Below are positions 34,167 to 43,244 of a DNA stretch of 64,000 bases, one piece after another; the first letter of the stretch is position 1, and each line of letters opens with the position of its first letter. The notes beneath the pieces were generated by a model. The model did no database searches, was not told the DNA's origin, and saw only the letters and a list, made by a program, of their open reading frames with translations. Position numbers and translations under genes: made by a program. Where the stretch lies: contig NZ_JAKKOQ010000006.1 of the NCBI RefSeq assembly GCF_021738965.1, positions 1 through 64,000 of the forward strand. The letters run 5' to 3'. This DNA is from Gordonia zhenghanii. Its GTDB lineage: Bacteria > Actinomycetota > Actinomycetes > Mycobacteriales > Mycobacteriaceae.

Positions 34167-35342
34167 ATGGCAACTAGGACCCGTGGAAACGGTGTGCGCA
34201 AGATCGCTGCGAGCGTGATGGTCGTGTCGCTCGTGGTCATCGTGGCGCTCGCTGCCGGGCAGTTCCTCGGCTGGTTTCAGGACACGAAGACGGTCACGGT
34301 GTTCGCGCCGCGCGCAGGCTTGGTGATGAATCCTGATGCCAAGGTGAAGCTCCGCGGTGTCACCGTGGGCCACGTCGCCAGTGTGCGGGAGATCGGCGAT
34401 CAGGCCGAATTGAAGCTCGACATGAACACCGGTCAGCTGTCGTCTGTCCCCGGGAACGTGCGTGCCGACATCAAGTCGAACACGGTCTTCGGCGCCAAAG
34501 CCGTGAATCTCGTGGTGCCGGCCGACGGCCCGCGCGGAACGCTCACGGCAGGCGACGAGATCGACGCCGACCACGTCGTCGTCGAACTCAACACCGTCTA
34601 TCAACAACTCGTCGGACTGCTAGCCGAGACCCAGCCCGAGAAGTTGAATGTGGTGCTCGGCGCCGTCGACGAAGCACTGTCGGGCCGCGGCAAGCAGATC
34701 GGTGACTCGCTGGTCCAGCTGAACGACGTCCTCGGCAAGACCAATCGTCACCTGCCCGAACTGAACCGAATGTTCAAAGAGGCCGCGGGTGCGACCGACG
34801 TCTACGCGGATGTGATGCCCGACCTGATGCGGACCGTCGACAATGCGACGGTCGTCGGCAACACTTTCGTCGAGAACTCGGCGAATCTCGACCAGTTGTT
34901 GATCAACGTCACCGGAATGGCGCGCAGCGGCAACGGCGTGCTCAGCAAGAGCAAGAAGGACTTGATGAGCACGCTCAGCGATCTGAACCCGGTCACCGAC
35001 CTGCTCGGCTACCAGTCTCCGGGCCTGCGGTGCTTCATCACCGCGGCCAGCGACGCCGCCGACACGGCAGGGCCGTTCCTCGGCGGTCGCAACGGGATGC
35101 TGTTGCTCGACGCCGCGCTCATCCCCGGCCAGGACCCGTACCGCTACCCGCAAGACCTGCCGGAAGTCGGTGGCGACGGTCCGCCGACCTGTGAGGGCGG
35201 GCTCTCGGACATCACCTCCAAGAAGAAGACTGACTTCTACGTGATCGACAACGCACCTCAGCCGTATCAGCCGCGTACCACTCCGAAGGTGCAGTCGGCC
35301 AAACTCTTCAACCTGTTGTTCGGAGGTACGCCTCGTGGATAG
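34167..35342 (+). CDS. mce4A: Mce4A, sterol-import Mce protein
   Basis: 391 aa, homologue of Rv3499c. One N-terminal hydrophobic segment (SVMVVSLVVIVALAAGQFL), then the MCE/MlaD domain (TVTVFAPRAGLVMNPDAKVKLRGVTVGHV, about 44-120) and a long helical part. GAGGGGAC precedes the ATG. First of six mce genes; the products are thought to form a hexameric tunnel through the periplasm for cholesterol. Confidence 0.94.
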   Translation: MATRTRGNGVRKIAASVMVVSLVVIVALAAGQFLGWFQDTKTVTVFAPRAGLVMNPDAKVKLRGVTVGHVASVREIGDQAELKLDMNTGQLSSVPGNVRADIKSNTVFGAKAVNLVVPADGPRGTLTAGDEIDADHVVVELNTVYQQLVGLLAETQPEKLNVVLGAVDEALSGRGKQIGDSLVQLNDVLGKTNRHLPELNRMFKEAAGATDVYADVMPDLMRTVDNATVVGNTFVENSANLDQLLINVTGMARSGNGVLSKSKKDLMSTLSDLNPVTDLLGYQSPGLRCFITAASDAADTAGPFLGGRNGMLLLDAALIPGQDPYRYPQDLPEVGGDGPPTCEGGLSDITSKKKTDFYVIDNAPQPYQPRTTPKVQSAKLFNLLFGGTPRG

Positions 35343-36390
35343 ACGCGCACGCGCGTTCCGCGCGACACTCATCAAACTCGGCACCTTCATCGTCGTCATG
35401 CTCATGGTCCTGACTGGTCTGGTGATCGTGTTCAGCAAGTACCAGAGCGGCAGCTCCATCACCTACGTTGCGATGTTCGACAGTGCGTCCGCGATGAAGT
35501 CGGGGAGCTCGGTCGAGATCGCGGGCGTCGAAGTCGGCACCGTGAAGAGCATCGAACTGACCGAGGACAACAAGGCGCACGTCGAGTTCACGGTCAACGA
35601 GAACTACCGGCTCCCCGAGTCGGCGCGCGCGCTCATCCGGTACGAGAACCTCACCGGCGACCGATACCTCGAACTGCAGCCCGGTGACGGCGATCTCAAC
35701 ACAGCGATGGCCCCGGGTGACGAGATCCCGATGGGCCGGACCGAACCTGCCTTGGACCTCGACAAGCTGTTGGGCGGGTTCAAGCCGCTGTTCCGGACGA
35801 TGGACGCCGATGAGGTCGACAAGCTCTCGTCTGCGCTCATCGCGGTGTTCCAAGGCCAGGGCGGCTCGCTGAACTCGTTGCTCGCGAGCACCTCGTCGTT
35901 CACGAACGAGATCGCCGACCGCGACCAGCTCATCGGCAGTGTCATCGACAACTTGAACAAGACGCTCGGCACACTTGAAGCCGATCATCGGGGACTCGAC
36001 GAGAGCGTCGACCGGATGCAGCAGCTGATCAGTGGACTGGCGGGTGACAAGGACGTGATCGGTCGGGCGATCAGTGAGAGCGAATCGGCCACCACCGACC
36101 TCGCCGATCTGATGGGGGCCATCCGCCCAGACACGAAGAAGGCGATCACCGCACTCGGGACCACGTCCGGAAACGCCCTCAAAGCGGAGCCGTTCATTCG
36201 CGACCTGCTGACGCGCCTGCCAGGCGACTTCAAGAAGCTGTCGAACCTCGGCAGCTACGGTTCGTGGCTGCAGATCTACTTCTGCCGGATCCGACTGCTG
36301 TTGCCCGGCCCCGGAAACACCCAGTACTACTACACGGCCATCGACGCGATGGGCGACCAGACGACTGCAGGCGGGAGGTGCGCGCAATGA
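35335..36390 (+). CDS. mce4B: Mce4B
   Basis: 351 aa, close to Rv3498c in length. N-terminal anchor TFIVVMLMVLTGLVIVF, MCE domain (YVAMFDSASAMKSGSSVEIAGVEVGTV...), then helical DRDQLIGSVIDNLNKTLGTL type repeats and a conserved end (GSWLQIYFCRIRLLLPG). GTG start overlaps mce4A by 8 bases. Confidence 0.94.
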   Translation: MDRRARAFRATLIKLGTFIVVMLMVLTGLVIVFSKYQSGSSITYVAMFDSASAMKSGSSVEIAGVEVGTVKSIELTEDNKAHVEFTVNENYRLPESARALIRYENLTGDRYLELQPGDGDLNTAMAPGDEIPMGRTEPALDLDKLLGGFKPLFRTMDADEVDKLSSALIAVFQGQGGSLNSLLASTSSFTNEIADRDQLIGSVIDNLNKTLGTLEADHRGLDESVDRMQQLISGLAGDKDVIGRAISESESATTDLADLMGAIRPDTKKAITALGTTSGNALKAEPFIRDLLTRLPGDFKKLSNLGSYGSWLQIYFCRIRLLLPGPGNTQYYYTAIDAMGDQTTAGGRCAQ

Positions 36391-37589
36391 GTGAAGCCCA
36401 GACTCCTGATCGCCGGACCAAGCGGTCGAAGGCGTCCGTCGGCGTGATCGGCGTGATCCTCACCGCGATGCTCGTCATCAGCGCCCTGCAGATGGACCGG
36501 CTGCCGTTCCTGTCCCAGATCAGCACCTACGACGTGTACTTCGACGACGCGGGAGGCCTCGCATCGGGCGACGTCGTGATGGTCGCAGGCATCGAGGTCG
36601 GCAAGATCGAAGGGCTGACGCTGGATCAGACCGACGACGGGACGCGTGCGAAAGTACGGTTCCGACTCAACGACACCGTGGTCCTCGGCGAACGGACGCG
36701 CGCCGCGATCAAGACCGAGACGGTCCTGGGGCGTCGTAATCTGACGTTGAATCCCCTGGGGGAAGGCCGTCTCGAACCGGGCCAGTCGATTCCGGTGGAC
36801 GCCACCGTGTCGCCGTACACGCTGACCGACGCACTCGACGACGCGACCACGACGCTGCGGGATACCGACACCGACCAGCTCAACGAGGCGCTGTCGACGA
36901 TGTCGGACACCTTCTCCAAGACCCCTGACAACGTCCGCGGCGCCGTCGACGGCGTCGGCCGGTTGTCCAAGGCGATCGCCGACCGTGACAACGCACTCAA
37001 CGACTTGCTCGACCGAGCTCGCGGTGTGACCGACATCGTCGGCAAGCGGAGCCAGCAGATCCGAGAGATGCTGATCGACGCGAACTCGCTGCTCGGCGAG
37101 CTGAACATGCGCCGCCAAGCGGTGCGTCAGTTGATCACGGGTGTCCGGGACGTCGCCTCGCAGATCACCGGCGTCGTCAACGACAACGAGGAGCAGCTGC
37201 GTCCGGTCCTGGAGAAGTTCAACGGAGTCCTCGACATCCTCAACGACAACGAAGAGGACTTCGGGAAGGCCATCGACAACCTCGGGCCGTACGCGAACAT
37301 CCTCGGTGAAGCTGTCAGTTCCGGTCCGTACTTCTCGTCGCTCGTCGGTCTCCCGACCTTCGGTGATTACATGGGCTCGTTCATGAGGGTGATGCAACGC
37401 AAGTACCCGGAAGCCGCCAAGTACTTCTACGACTTCTCCGGCGGGCCGTTCTTCCCGAAGAATTGGGGCCAGGGCCCGAACTCGGACGCGCCTGACATCC
37501 CGCGTGAGACGCCGAAGCGAACCTATCCGACTCCACCTCCTTCTACTACCAAGCCCTCGACCACCAAGCCACAGAACGGGGGCCGCTGA
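36387..37589 (+). CDS. mce4C: Mce4C
   Basis: 400 aa, homologue of Rv3497c. Membrane anchor SVGVIGVILTAMLVISAL, MCE domain (YDVYFDDAGGLASGDVVMVAGIEVG), long helical region and a Pro/Thr-rich tail (TPPPSTTKPSTTKPQ). The ATG shares ATGA with the mce4B stop; a longer frame upstream lies within mce4B and is rejected. Confidence 0.94.
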   Translation: MSEAQTPDRRTKRSKASVGVIGVILTAMLVISALQMDRLPFLSQISTYDVYFDDAGGLASGDVVMVAGIEVGKIEGLTLDQTDDGTRAKVRFRLNDTVVLGERTRAAIKTETVLGRRNLTLNPLGEGRLEPGQSIPVDATVSPYTLTDALDDATTTLRDTDTDQLNEALSTMSDTFSKTPDNVRGAVDGVGRLSKAIADRDNALNDLLDRARGVTDIVGKRSQQIREMLIDANSLLGELNMRRQAVRQLITGVRDVASQITGVVNDNEEQLRPVLEKFNGVLDILNDNEEDFGKAIDNLGPYANILGEAVSSGPYFSSLVGLPTFGDYMGSFMRVMQRKYPEAAKYFYDFSGGPFFPKNWGQGPNSDAPDIPRETPKRTYPTPPPSTTKPSTTKPQNGGR

Positions 37590-37590
37590 C

Positions 37591-38850
37591 ATGGGTAACA
37601 AGCGTCGCGTGTTTGCGGCAGTAGCCGGCGTAGTCGTCCTCGCCTTGATTGCGGGAGGTGTGTGGTTCGGTGTGCAGCGTGCCACCACCCGAAATCTGAC
37701 TGCGTACTTCCAAGCGGTCTCCAGCCTCTACGAGGGCGACTCGGTGCGAGTCGTCGGTGTCCCGATCGGCACAGTCACCTCAATCGAACCGCGGTCGGGC
37801 GAAGTGAAGGTCGTCATGCGCGTCGACAACGACGTGCAGCTTCCGGCCGATGTGCGCGCGGTCATCGTCGCGCAGTCGCTGGTGTCCGGGCGGTTCGTAC
37901 AGCTCAGTCCCGGGTACGCGAATGGCCCCGAGCTGGCACAGGGTGACGCCGACATCCCGATGGAGCGCACCGCCGTGCCAATGGAGTGGGATGACGTGAA
38001 GAAGCAACTGTCCGAGCTGACCGAAGCGGTCGGTCCGGACGGTGCGGACAAGGGCACCGCGGCCCGAGCGGTCGACACGATCGGCGACAACCTGGACGGG
38101 AACGGCAGCGCCATCGCCGAGTCGATCAAGCAGATGTCGTCGGTCATGGGCACCCTCGCGGAGAACCGCGACGACGTGTTCGCAACGGTCAAGAGTCTGC
38201 AGACTCTCACCGATGCGCTGTCGACGAGTCATGAGCAGATCGTTCAGTTCAACGGCCGGATGGAGTCGGTGAGCGGTGTCATCGCGGGCAGCAGCGAAGC
38301 CATGGGCGACGCGATGACCAACCTCAACGAGGCCATCGGCGAACTGGAAGGCTTCCTCGGCGAGAACAGCTCGACAGTCGTCTCGACCGTCGACAAGCTG
38401 TCGCAACTCACTGCCACGCTTAAGCGCAAGGACGAGCAGCTGCAGGGACTGCTGCATTCGGCTCCGACTCAGCTGGCCAACTTCTTCAACATCTACAACC
38501 CGCTGACCGGCGCGCTCGACGGCGTGTTCGGCCTCGGAATGGGCAACAACCTGATCACCATGCTGTGCGGCAGTATGGAGTCGACGGCCCGACCCGGCGA
38601 CACTGAGGCCGACATCGAGGCGTGTGTCGACATGATCGCGCCGATCATGAAGGACGTCGTCGTCAACTTCCCGCCCTTCATGGCCAACCCGGTGATCGGC
38701 CGGACGGCGACTCCCGATCAGATCACCTATCAGGACGCGAGCGTTCGGGCGCGAGCGCGTGCAGGTGTGGTCCAACGTGACGAGATCAGTCGCGAGGCTG
38801 CTCCGGACCCGTTGGCCGATCTCCTCGTGCCGTTCGGAGGAGAAGGATGA
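37591..38850 (+). CDS. mce4D: Mce4D
   Basis: 419 aa, homologue of Rv3496c. N-terminal VFAAVAGVVVLALIAGGVWF anchor, MCE domain (LTAYFQAVSSLYEGDSVRVVGVPIGTV), then helices and a conserved C-terminal part with a Cys pair (MLCGSMES, IEACVDMI). The ATG is one base after the mce4C stop. Confidence 0.94.
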   Translation: MGNKRRVFAAVAGVVVLALIAGGVWFGVQRATTRNLTAYFQAVSSLYEGDSVRVVGVPIGTVTSIEPRSGEVKVVMRVDNDVQLPADVRAVIVAQSLVSGRFVQLSPGYANGPELAQGDADIPMERTAVPMEWDDVKKQLSELTEAVGPDGADKGTAARAVDTIGDNLDGNGSAIAESIKQMSSVMGTLAENRDDVFATVKSLQTLTDALSTSHEQIVQFNGRMESVSGVIAGSSEAMGDAMTNLNEAIGELEGFLGENSSTVVSTVDKLSQLTATLKRKDEQLQGLLHSAPTQLANFFNIYNPLTGALDGVFGLGMGNNLITMLCGSMESTARPGDTEADIEACVDMIAPIMKDVVVNFPPFMANPVIGRTATPDQITYQDASVRARARAGVVQRDEISREAAPDPLADLLVPFGGEG

Positions 38851-40226
38851 CGCGCACACGGAGACACCGGGATCTGGGACACCGGGGTCTGGGACACCGG
38901 GGACAGGCGCCCAGAGGAACGGCTCCCAAAGGAAGGGGTCGCCGTCGTGTCGCCTGCCTCGCCGCAGGCGTACTCCTGCTCGCCCCCGTCGCGGCGTGCG
39001 GAACCGGGCCGGTGTCGACTCTCTCGTCGATCGGCGCCCAAGGAACCGGGGACGGCGCATACACGATCAACGCGTTGATCCCGACGGCGTCCGGCCTGGT
39101 CGTGAATGCCCCGGTCATGATCAAAGACGCAACCGTCGGAAGCGTCGGTGACATCAAGATCAAGGACTGGAGCGCCGAGATCACGTTGCGACTCGAGAAG
39201 GGGGTCGAGGTTCCGGCCGGTTCGCACGCCATGATCGGAATGACCAGCGTTCTCGGCTCCGCGCATATCGCGATCGTCCCGCCGGACGAGCCGACCGGCC
39301 AGAACCTAGCTCCCGGCGGGAGCCTGGCGCTGCCGAACTGTCCCGAGCAGAAGAACATCGCCGCGCCGGAAGGTAAACCGGTCGCCGACATCAACTCGGC
39401 GCAGCAGGTCGAAGCGTGCATGTATCCCACCACCGAGCAGGTCTTGAGCTCGCTGTCCGTGGTGCTCAACGGAGGCGGCCTCTCGCAGGTCGGCGACGTC
39501 GTGCACGAGTTGAGCCAGGTGTTCGGCGACAACGACGACGAGCTGCGCACCCTGATCCCGCGACTGAGCACTCTGGTGAACGACTTGAACGGGCAGACCG
39601 GGAACATCATCTCGGCGATGGAGGGTCTCGATCGTCTGTCTGCGGCCATCAACGACCAGACACCGACCGTTGAGCGGGCTCTCGAGTCGGGACCGGAGAT
39701 CCTTCAACTCCTCGTCGATCAGCGCAAGAATCTGACGACTGCACTCGACAACGTCGGGAATCTCTCGTCGACGGTCAACGACGTCCTCGACGAGAACACG
39801 AAGGACATCGAGACGATCGTGCCGAACCTGCGCAAACTGCTCGAACAGTTGGCGCAGACCGGTCCTGCGCTCTCGAACTCGCTGCGGATCCTGCTCACCT
39901 TCCCGTTCATCGAGGAGAACATCCCGACGATCGTGAAGGGTGACTACGTCAACTCCGATCTGGTCCTGGACCTGACGTGGAATCGCCTGAACAAGTCGAT
40001 GATCACGTCGTTGTCGACGGGGCCCGAAGGCGTCGTCGGCAAACCCGCAGCAGGCGCCAAACGCGGAACGAACCCGTTCACGTCGCCGCTGAAACCGGGA
40101 GTCACGACGAAGAAGCCCAAGGACCCCGCCAACCCGACGCCGTCGGAGCTGACGCCGAGCGCTAAGAAGCCCGCGGCCAGCACCAAGGCCCCGGCCTCGA
40201 CCTCGAAGAAGAACGGAGCGAACTGA
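38847..40226 (+). CDS. mce4E: Mce4E (LprN), lipoprotein of the Mce4 complex
   Basis: 459 aa, homologue of Rv3495c (LprN). A lipobox LLAPVAAC puts the lipidated Cys at about residue 51, which is late because residues about 5-20 are an inserted-looking repeat (RDLGHRGLGHRGQ) encoded by three 15-bp units. MCE domain YTINALIPTASGLVVNAPVMIKD; Lys/Pro/Ser-rich C-terminus. ATGA overlap with mce4D. Confidence 0.93.
   Translation: MTRTRRHRDLGHRGLGHRGQAPRGTAPKGRGRRRVACLAAGVLLLAPVAACGTGPVSTLSSIGAQGTGDGAYTINALIPTASGLVVNAPVMIKDATVGSVGDIKIKDWSAEITLRLEKGVEVPAGSHAMIGMTSVLGSAHIAIVPPDEPTGQNLAPGGSLALPNCPEQKNIAAPEGKPVADINSAQQVEACMYPTTEQVLSSLSVVLNGGGLSQVGDVVHELSQVFGDNDDELRTLIPRLSTLVNDLNGQTGNIISAMEGLDRLSAAINDQTPTVERALESGPEILQLLVDQRKNLTTALDNVGNLSSTVNDVLDENTKDIETIVPNLRKLLEQLAQTGPALSNSLRILLTFPFIEENIPTIVKGDYVNSDLVLDLTWNRLNKSMITSLSTGPEGVVGKPAAGAKRGTNPFTSPLKPGVTTKKPKDPANPTPSELTPSAKKPAASTKAPASTSKKNGAN
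38863..38907 (+). repeat. Three 15-bp tandem repeats in the mce4E leader
   Basis: Units 38863-38877, 38878-38892 and 38893-38907 share GACACCGGG(G/A)(T/A)C(T/A)GG. The period is divisible by three; the array lengthens the positively charged part of the signal peptide. Confidence 0.85.
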
Positions 40227-41650
40227 TGAAGATCACCGGGTTCGTCCGTATGCAGCTCATCATCTTCTCCATCGTCTCGGTGATCTCGCTGCTCGCAGTG
40301 GCGGTGTTCTACATCCGAATCCCGCAGATGTTCGGGATCGGGTCGTACAACGTGACGGTGTCGATGCCGACGACCGGTGGGCTCTACCAGAATGCGAATG
40401 TCGCATTTCGCGGCGTGAACGTCGGCAAGGTCGGCAGTGTGAAGCTGACCAGTGACGGTGTCGTCGCCGAACTGACGATCGACTCCGGCACCGACATCCC
40501 GGCGAACTCGTCTGCCGCGGTCCGCAGCGTGTCTGCCGTCGGTGAGCAGTACGTCGACTTCATCGCACCGGAGTCGCCGTCGACCGAGGTGCTGACCGAA
40601 GGCGCCGACGTCCGCACCGAGGACGTGCCGATCGAGATCTCGACGATGCTCGACCAGGCCGACGCGTTGTTGGCCGAGGTCGGGGACGCTCGTGTCCGTG
40701 AAGTGATGGACGAGGCGTTCACCGCGTTCAACGGAACCGCGGACGATCTCGCGCGAATGATGGACTCGATGGTGTTGTTTGTGGGCGCCTTCCACAAGAA
40801 CGTCGACGTCGCGGTCGATCTGGTCCGTCAGGCCGGACCGCTGCTGGCGACGCAGACCAAGACTGCGTCAGAGATCCGGTCGTGGACAGCGGACCTCACG
40901 AAGGTCACCGACCAGTTGCGAGCCAGCGATCCGGACATCACCGATATTCTCGCGAAGGGCCCAGGGGTCGCGAACCAGGCGCAGGACCTCTTCGACGACA
41001 TGGGGCCGAGCTTCATCTCCGGAATGGGGAACCTCCAGGTCGCCGCGCAGACCATGCGAATCTATCTGCCCAACCTGCGCCAGACTGTCGTCCTGTACCC
41101 GCGAGTGCTGTCGGCGCTGATCACCGCGATCAACACCGGATCGAGCAGACACGGTCCGAACGTGAGCTTCGGTCTCGGTTTCCAGGACCCGCCGACGTGT
41201 TCGGTCGGCTTCGTGCCACCGGATCAGTGGCGGTCGCCTGCCGAGACGACCGCACAGGACCTGCCGCCGGGCATGCTGTGCCGCCTGCCTCAGGACGCGC
41301 AGTCGTCCGTTCGCGGCGCCCGCAACTTCCCGTGCGTCGAGTTCCCCGGTCGGCGAGCGCCGACGCCGGAGGAGTGCCGAACCGGCTACGTGCCGTCCGA
41401 ACGCGACAACGTCGCACTTCCCAACGGCTTCCCCGGGACGGACCTTCCGAAACAGCCCGCGGGGTACGTCGTTCCGGGTACTCCTACCGATCACGACCCG
41501 ACGCCGGCCACTTACGGCACCACGTACGATCCGGAGACGGGAAAGTTCATCGGGCCGGACGGCAAGACGTACTCGACCCAGAACAGCACCGATAACCGCA
41601 ACCAGAAGACGAAATGGTACGAACTGATCACGAAGACGGTGGAATCCTGA
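40226..41650 (+). CDS. mce4F: Mce4F
   Basis: 474 aa, shorter than the roughly 560 aa of Rv3494c as I recall it. Anchor MQLIIFSIVSVISLLAVAVF, MCE domain (YNVTVSMPTTGGLYQNANVAFRGVNVG), helical region, then a Cys-containing segment (PPTCSVGFVPPDQW, MLCRLPQD, FPCVEFPGR) and a Gly/Thr-rich tail. TGATG overlap with mce4E. Confidence 0.94.
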   Translation: MKITGFVRMQLIIFSIVSVISLLAVAVFYIRIPQMFGIGSYNVTVSMPTTGGLYQNANVAFRGVNVGKVGSVKLTSDGVVAELTIDSGTDIPANSSAAVRSVSAVGEQYVDFIAPESPSTEVLTEGADVRTEDVPIEISTMLDQADALLAEVGDARVREVMDEAFTAFNGTADDLARMMDSMVLFVGAFHKNVDVAVDLVRQAGPLLATQTKTASEIRSWTADLTKVTDQLRASDPDITDILAKGPGVANQAQDLFDDMGPSFISGMGNLQVAAQTMRIYLPNLRQTVVLYPRVLSALITAINTGSSRHGPNVSFGLGFQDPPTCSVGFVPPDQWRSPAETTAQDLPPGMLCRLPQDAQSSVRGARNFPCVEFPGRRAPTPEECRTGYVPSERDNVALPNGFPGTDLPKQPAGYVVPGTPTDHDPTPATYGTTYDPETGKFIGPDGKTYSTQNSTDNRNQKTKWYELITKTVES

Positions 41651-42507
41651 ATCCCTCGGGCGACGACGAGCGTAAGGCTTCGATAGAGCGGTCGAGTCCC
41701 CTCTCTCGTCGCCGGAAGCCCGGCAGACGTGACGGCACCCGTGAAAAACCGGCAGATCGTGAAGGGCCGGTCACGTCTGAGGAGGGTACTGAGCCTGACG
41801 AAGCGGTGAATGCGGACGAGGCGGCGACCGAACAGGCCGCTGTCGAGAAGCCCGGTTCCGACGCCCTCGATGCTGATTCCGTTGCGGTCGAAAGTGATTC
41901 GACCTCGGCCAGCGATTCCGAGGACGCGATATCGGCGGACGATCGTGGGCGCGGGGTCTCCTATCGAGATCGCCGCCCGTCGGTGAAGGCTCCGGTCGGG
42001 TCGGGGCGCTCGTCGTCCAAGACAATGCTGATCGCTGTCGGCACCGCGCTCGGTGCGATCGTCTTGGTCGCCGCGATCGTGGTGAGCATCGTGTTCATGG
42101 TGGCGTCGGCACGCATCGACGACGAGCGCGAGCTGCGCGCGAACTACGACCAGTTCGCTCAGGAAGTGGTCGTCAAACTGACCACCCTGAACAAAGAGAA
42201 CGCCGACTCGATGCTCGACTTCATGAACAAGCACACGAGCGGTCGCGCGCTGCAGCAGATGCGTGAGTCGATGAAGCAGGCGACCGATCTGATCCGCGAA
42301 GACGACATGAAGACCAAAACGACGGTCGTCGCGTCGGCGGTCGAGAACGCCGACGAGGACGCAGGTTCGGTCCTCGTCGTGTTCGTGTGGGAGAGCACGG
42401 CGCCCGAGGCCCCGGACAAGCCGGTGATCGAGACGTTCCGTTCGCGGATCGACATCACCCGGATCAACGGAGACCTGAAACTGACGAATTACGAGTGGGT
42501 GGGCTGA
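41614..42507 (+). CDS. Mce-associated membrane protein (Mas4A-like, Rv3493c)
   Basis: 297 aa. A long charged, low-complexity N-terminal part (residues 1-130, rich in Glu, Asp, Ser), one membrane segment (TALGAIVLVAAIVVSIVFMV, about 145-165) and an NTF2-like outer domain (ELRANYDQFAQEVVVKLTTLNKEN ...). ATG 41614 overlaps mce4F by 37 bases; no later Met or Val start gives better spacing. Mas proteins stabilise Mce transporters. Confidence 0.88.
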   Translation: MVRTDHEDGGILNPSGDDERKASIERSSPLSRRRKPGRRDGTREKPADREGPVTSEEGTEPDEAVNADEAATEQAAVEKPGSDALDADSVAVESDSTSASDSEDAISADDRGRGVSYRDRRPSVKAPVGSGRSSSKTMLIAVGTALGAIVLVAAIVVSIVFMVASARIDDERELRANYDQFAQEVVVKLTTLNKENADSMLDFMNKHTSGRALQQMRESMKQATDLIREDDMKTKTTVVASAVENADEDAGSVLVVFVWESTAPEAPDKPVIETFRSRIDITRINGDLKLTNYEWVG

Positions 42508-43136
42508 TGAGCAGAAAGCTACGATTGCTGCTCGCCGGCGGCGGACTACTGGTCGTCGTCGCAGTGGCACTGGCCGTGGTCACCGGCGTTCGCTACTGGA
42601 GCATGAACGCCGAGGAGTCCGCTCGAGACTCCGCGGTGCAGGCCGCGCAGGAGCACACGCTCACCATGTTCGGGCGTGACCCCAAGAACGTGTCGGAGAA
42701 CATCAACAAGACGATGGGTTTCCTGACGGGCTCGGCCAAGCAGGAGATGCAGAAGAACGTCACCGAGCACAAGATCGCGGAGACGGTGAAGAAGGACAAG
42801 ATCGTCACCGTCGCCAAGGTCGAAGGCGCAGGCGCCATGGAGAACACCCGTGACACCGCGAAGGTGTTGATCTACCTCAATCTGTCGACATCGCGGAACA
42901 CGAACACAGAGGAAGTCCAGATCGACCAGAGTCGCATCGTGTACGACATGGTCAAACGTGACGGCGAATGGTTGATCAGCACCATCGACATCCTTACCGA
43001 CGACTCGCTGGCCTCGCGCGTTCAGCAGTCCGACGGGCCTGTCCCTTCGGGCGCAGTTCCGATCCCCTCGGGGACTCCGTCACCGGGGACGTCAGCGTCA
43101 CCGGGTACTTCAACGCCGGCGCCTGCCACGCCGTAG
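42507..43136 (+). CDS. Mce-associated membrane protein (Mas4B-like, Rv3492c)
   Basis: 209 aa. N-terminal membrane segment LLAGGGLLVVVAVALAVVTG, then an NTF2-like domain (AQEHTLTMFGRDPKNVSENINKTMGFLTGSAKQ ... VYDMVKRDGEWLISTIDIL) and a Pro/Ser/Thr-rich end. TGATG overlap with the preceding gene; last gene of the mce4 operon. Confidence 0.9.
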   Translation: MSRKLRLLLAGGGLLVVVAVALAVVTGVRYWSMNAEESARDSAVQAAQEHTLTMFGRDPKNVSENINKTMGFLTGSAKQEMQKNVTEHKIAETVKKDKIVTVAKVEGAGAMENTRDTAKVLIYLNLSTSRNTNTEEVQIDQSRIVYDMVKRDGEWLISTIDILTDDSLASRVQQSDGPVPSGAVPIPSGTPSPGTSASPGTSTPAPATP

Positions 43137-43168
43137 CGCCGGCCCAACCAGGTCAGTGCAGAAGAATC

Positions 43169-43222
43169 CAGTTCAGAAGGGGCGTATCGAGACCGTGGTC
43201 TCGATACGCCCCTTCTGAACTG
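43169..43222. terminator. Strong terminator after the mce4 operon
   Basis: Two perfectly complementary 26-base arms (43169-43194 and 43197-43222, left arm starting CAGTTCAGAAGGGGCG) are separated by two bases. It lies between the convergent mce4 operon and aldehyde dehydrogenase gene. Confidence 0.88.
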
Positions 43223-43244
43223 TGGTCTTGGCCCGAGAGCAGGT

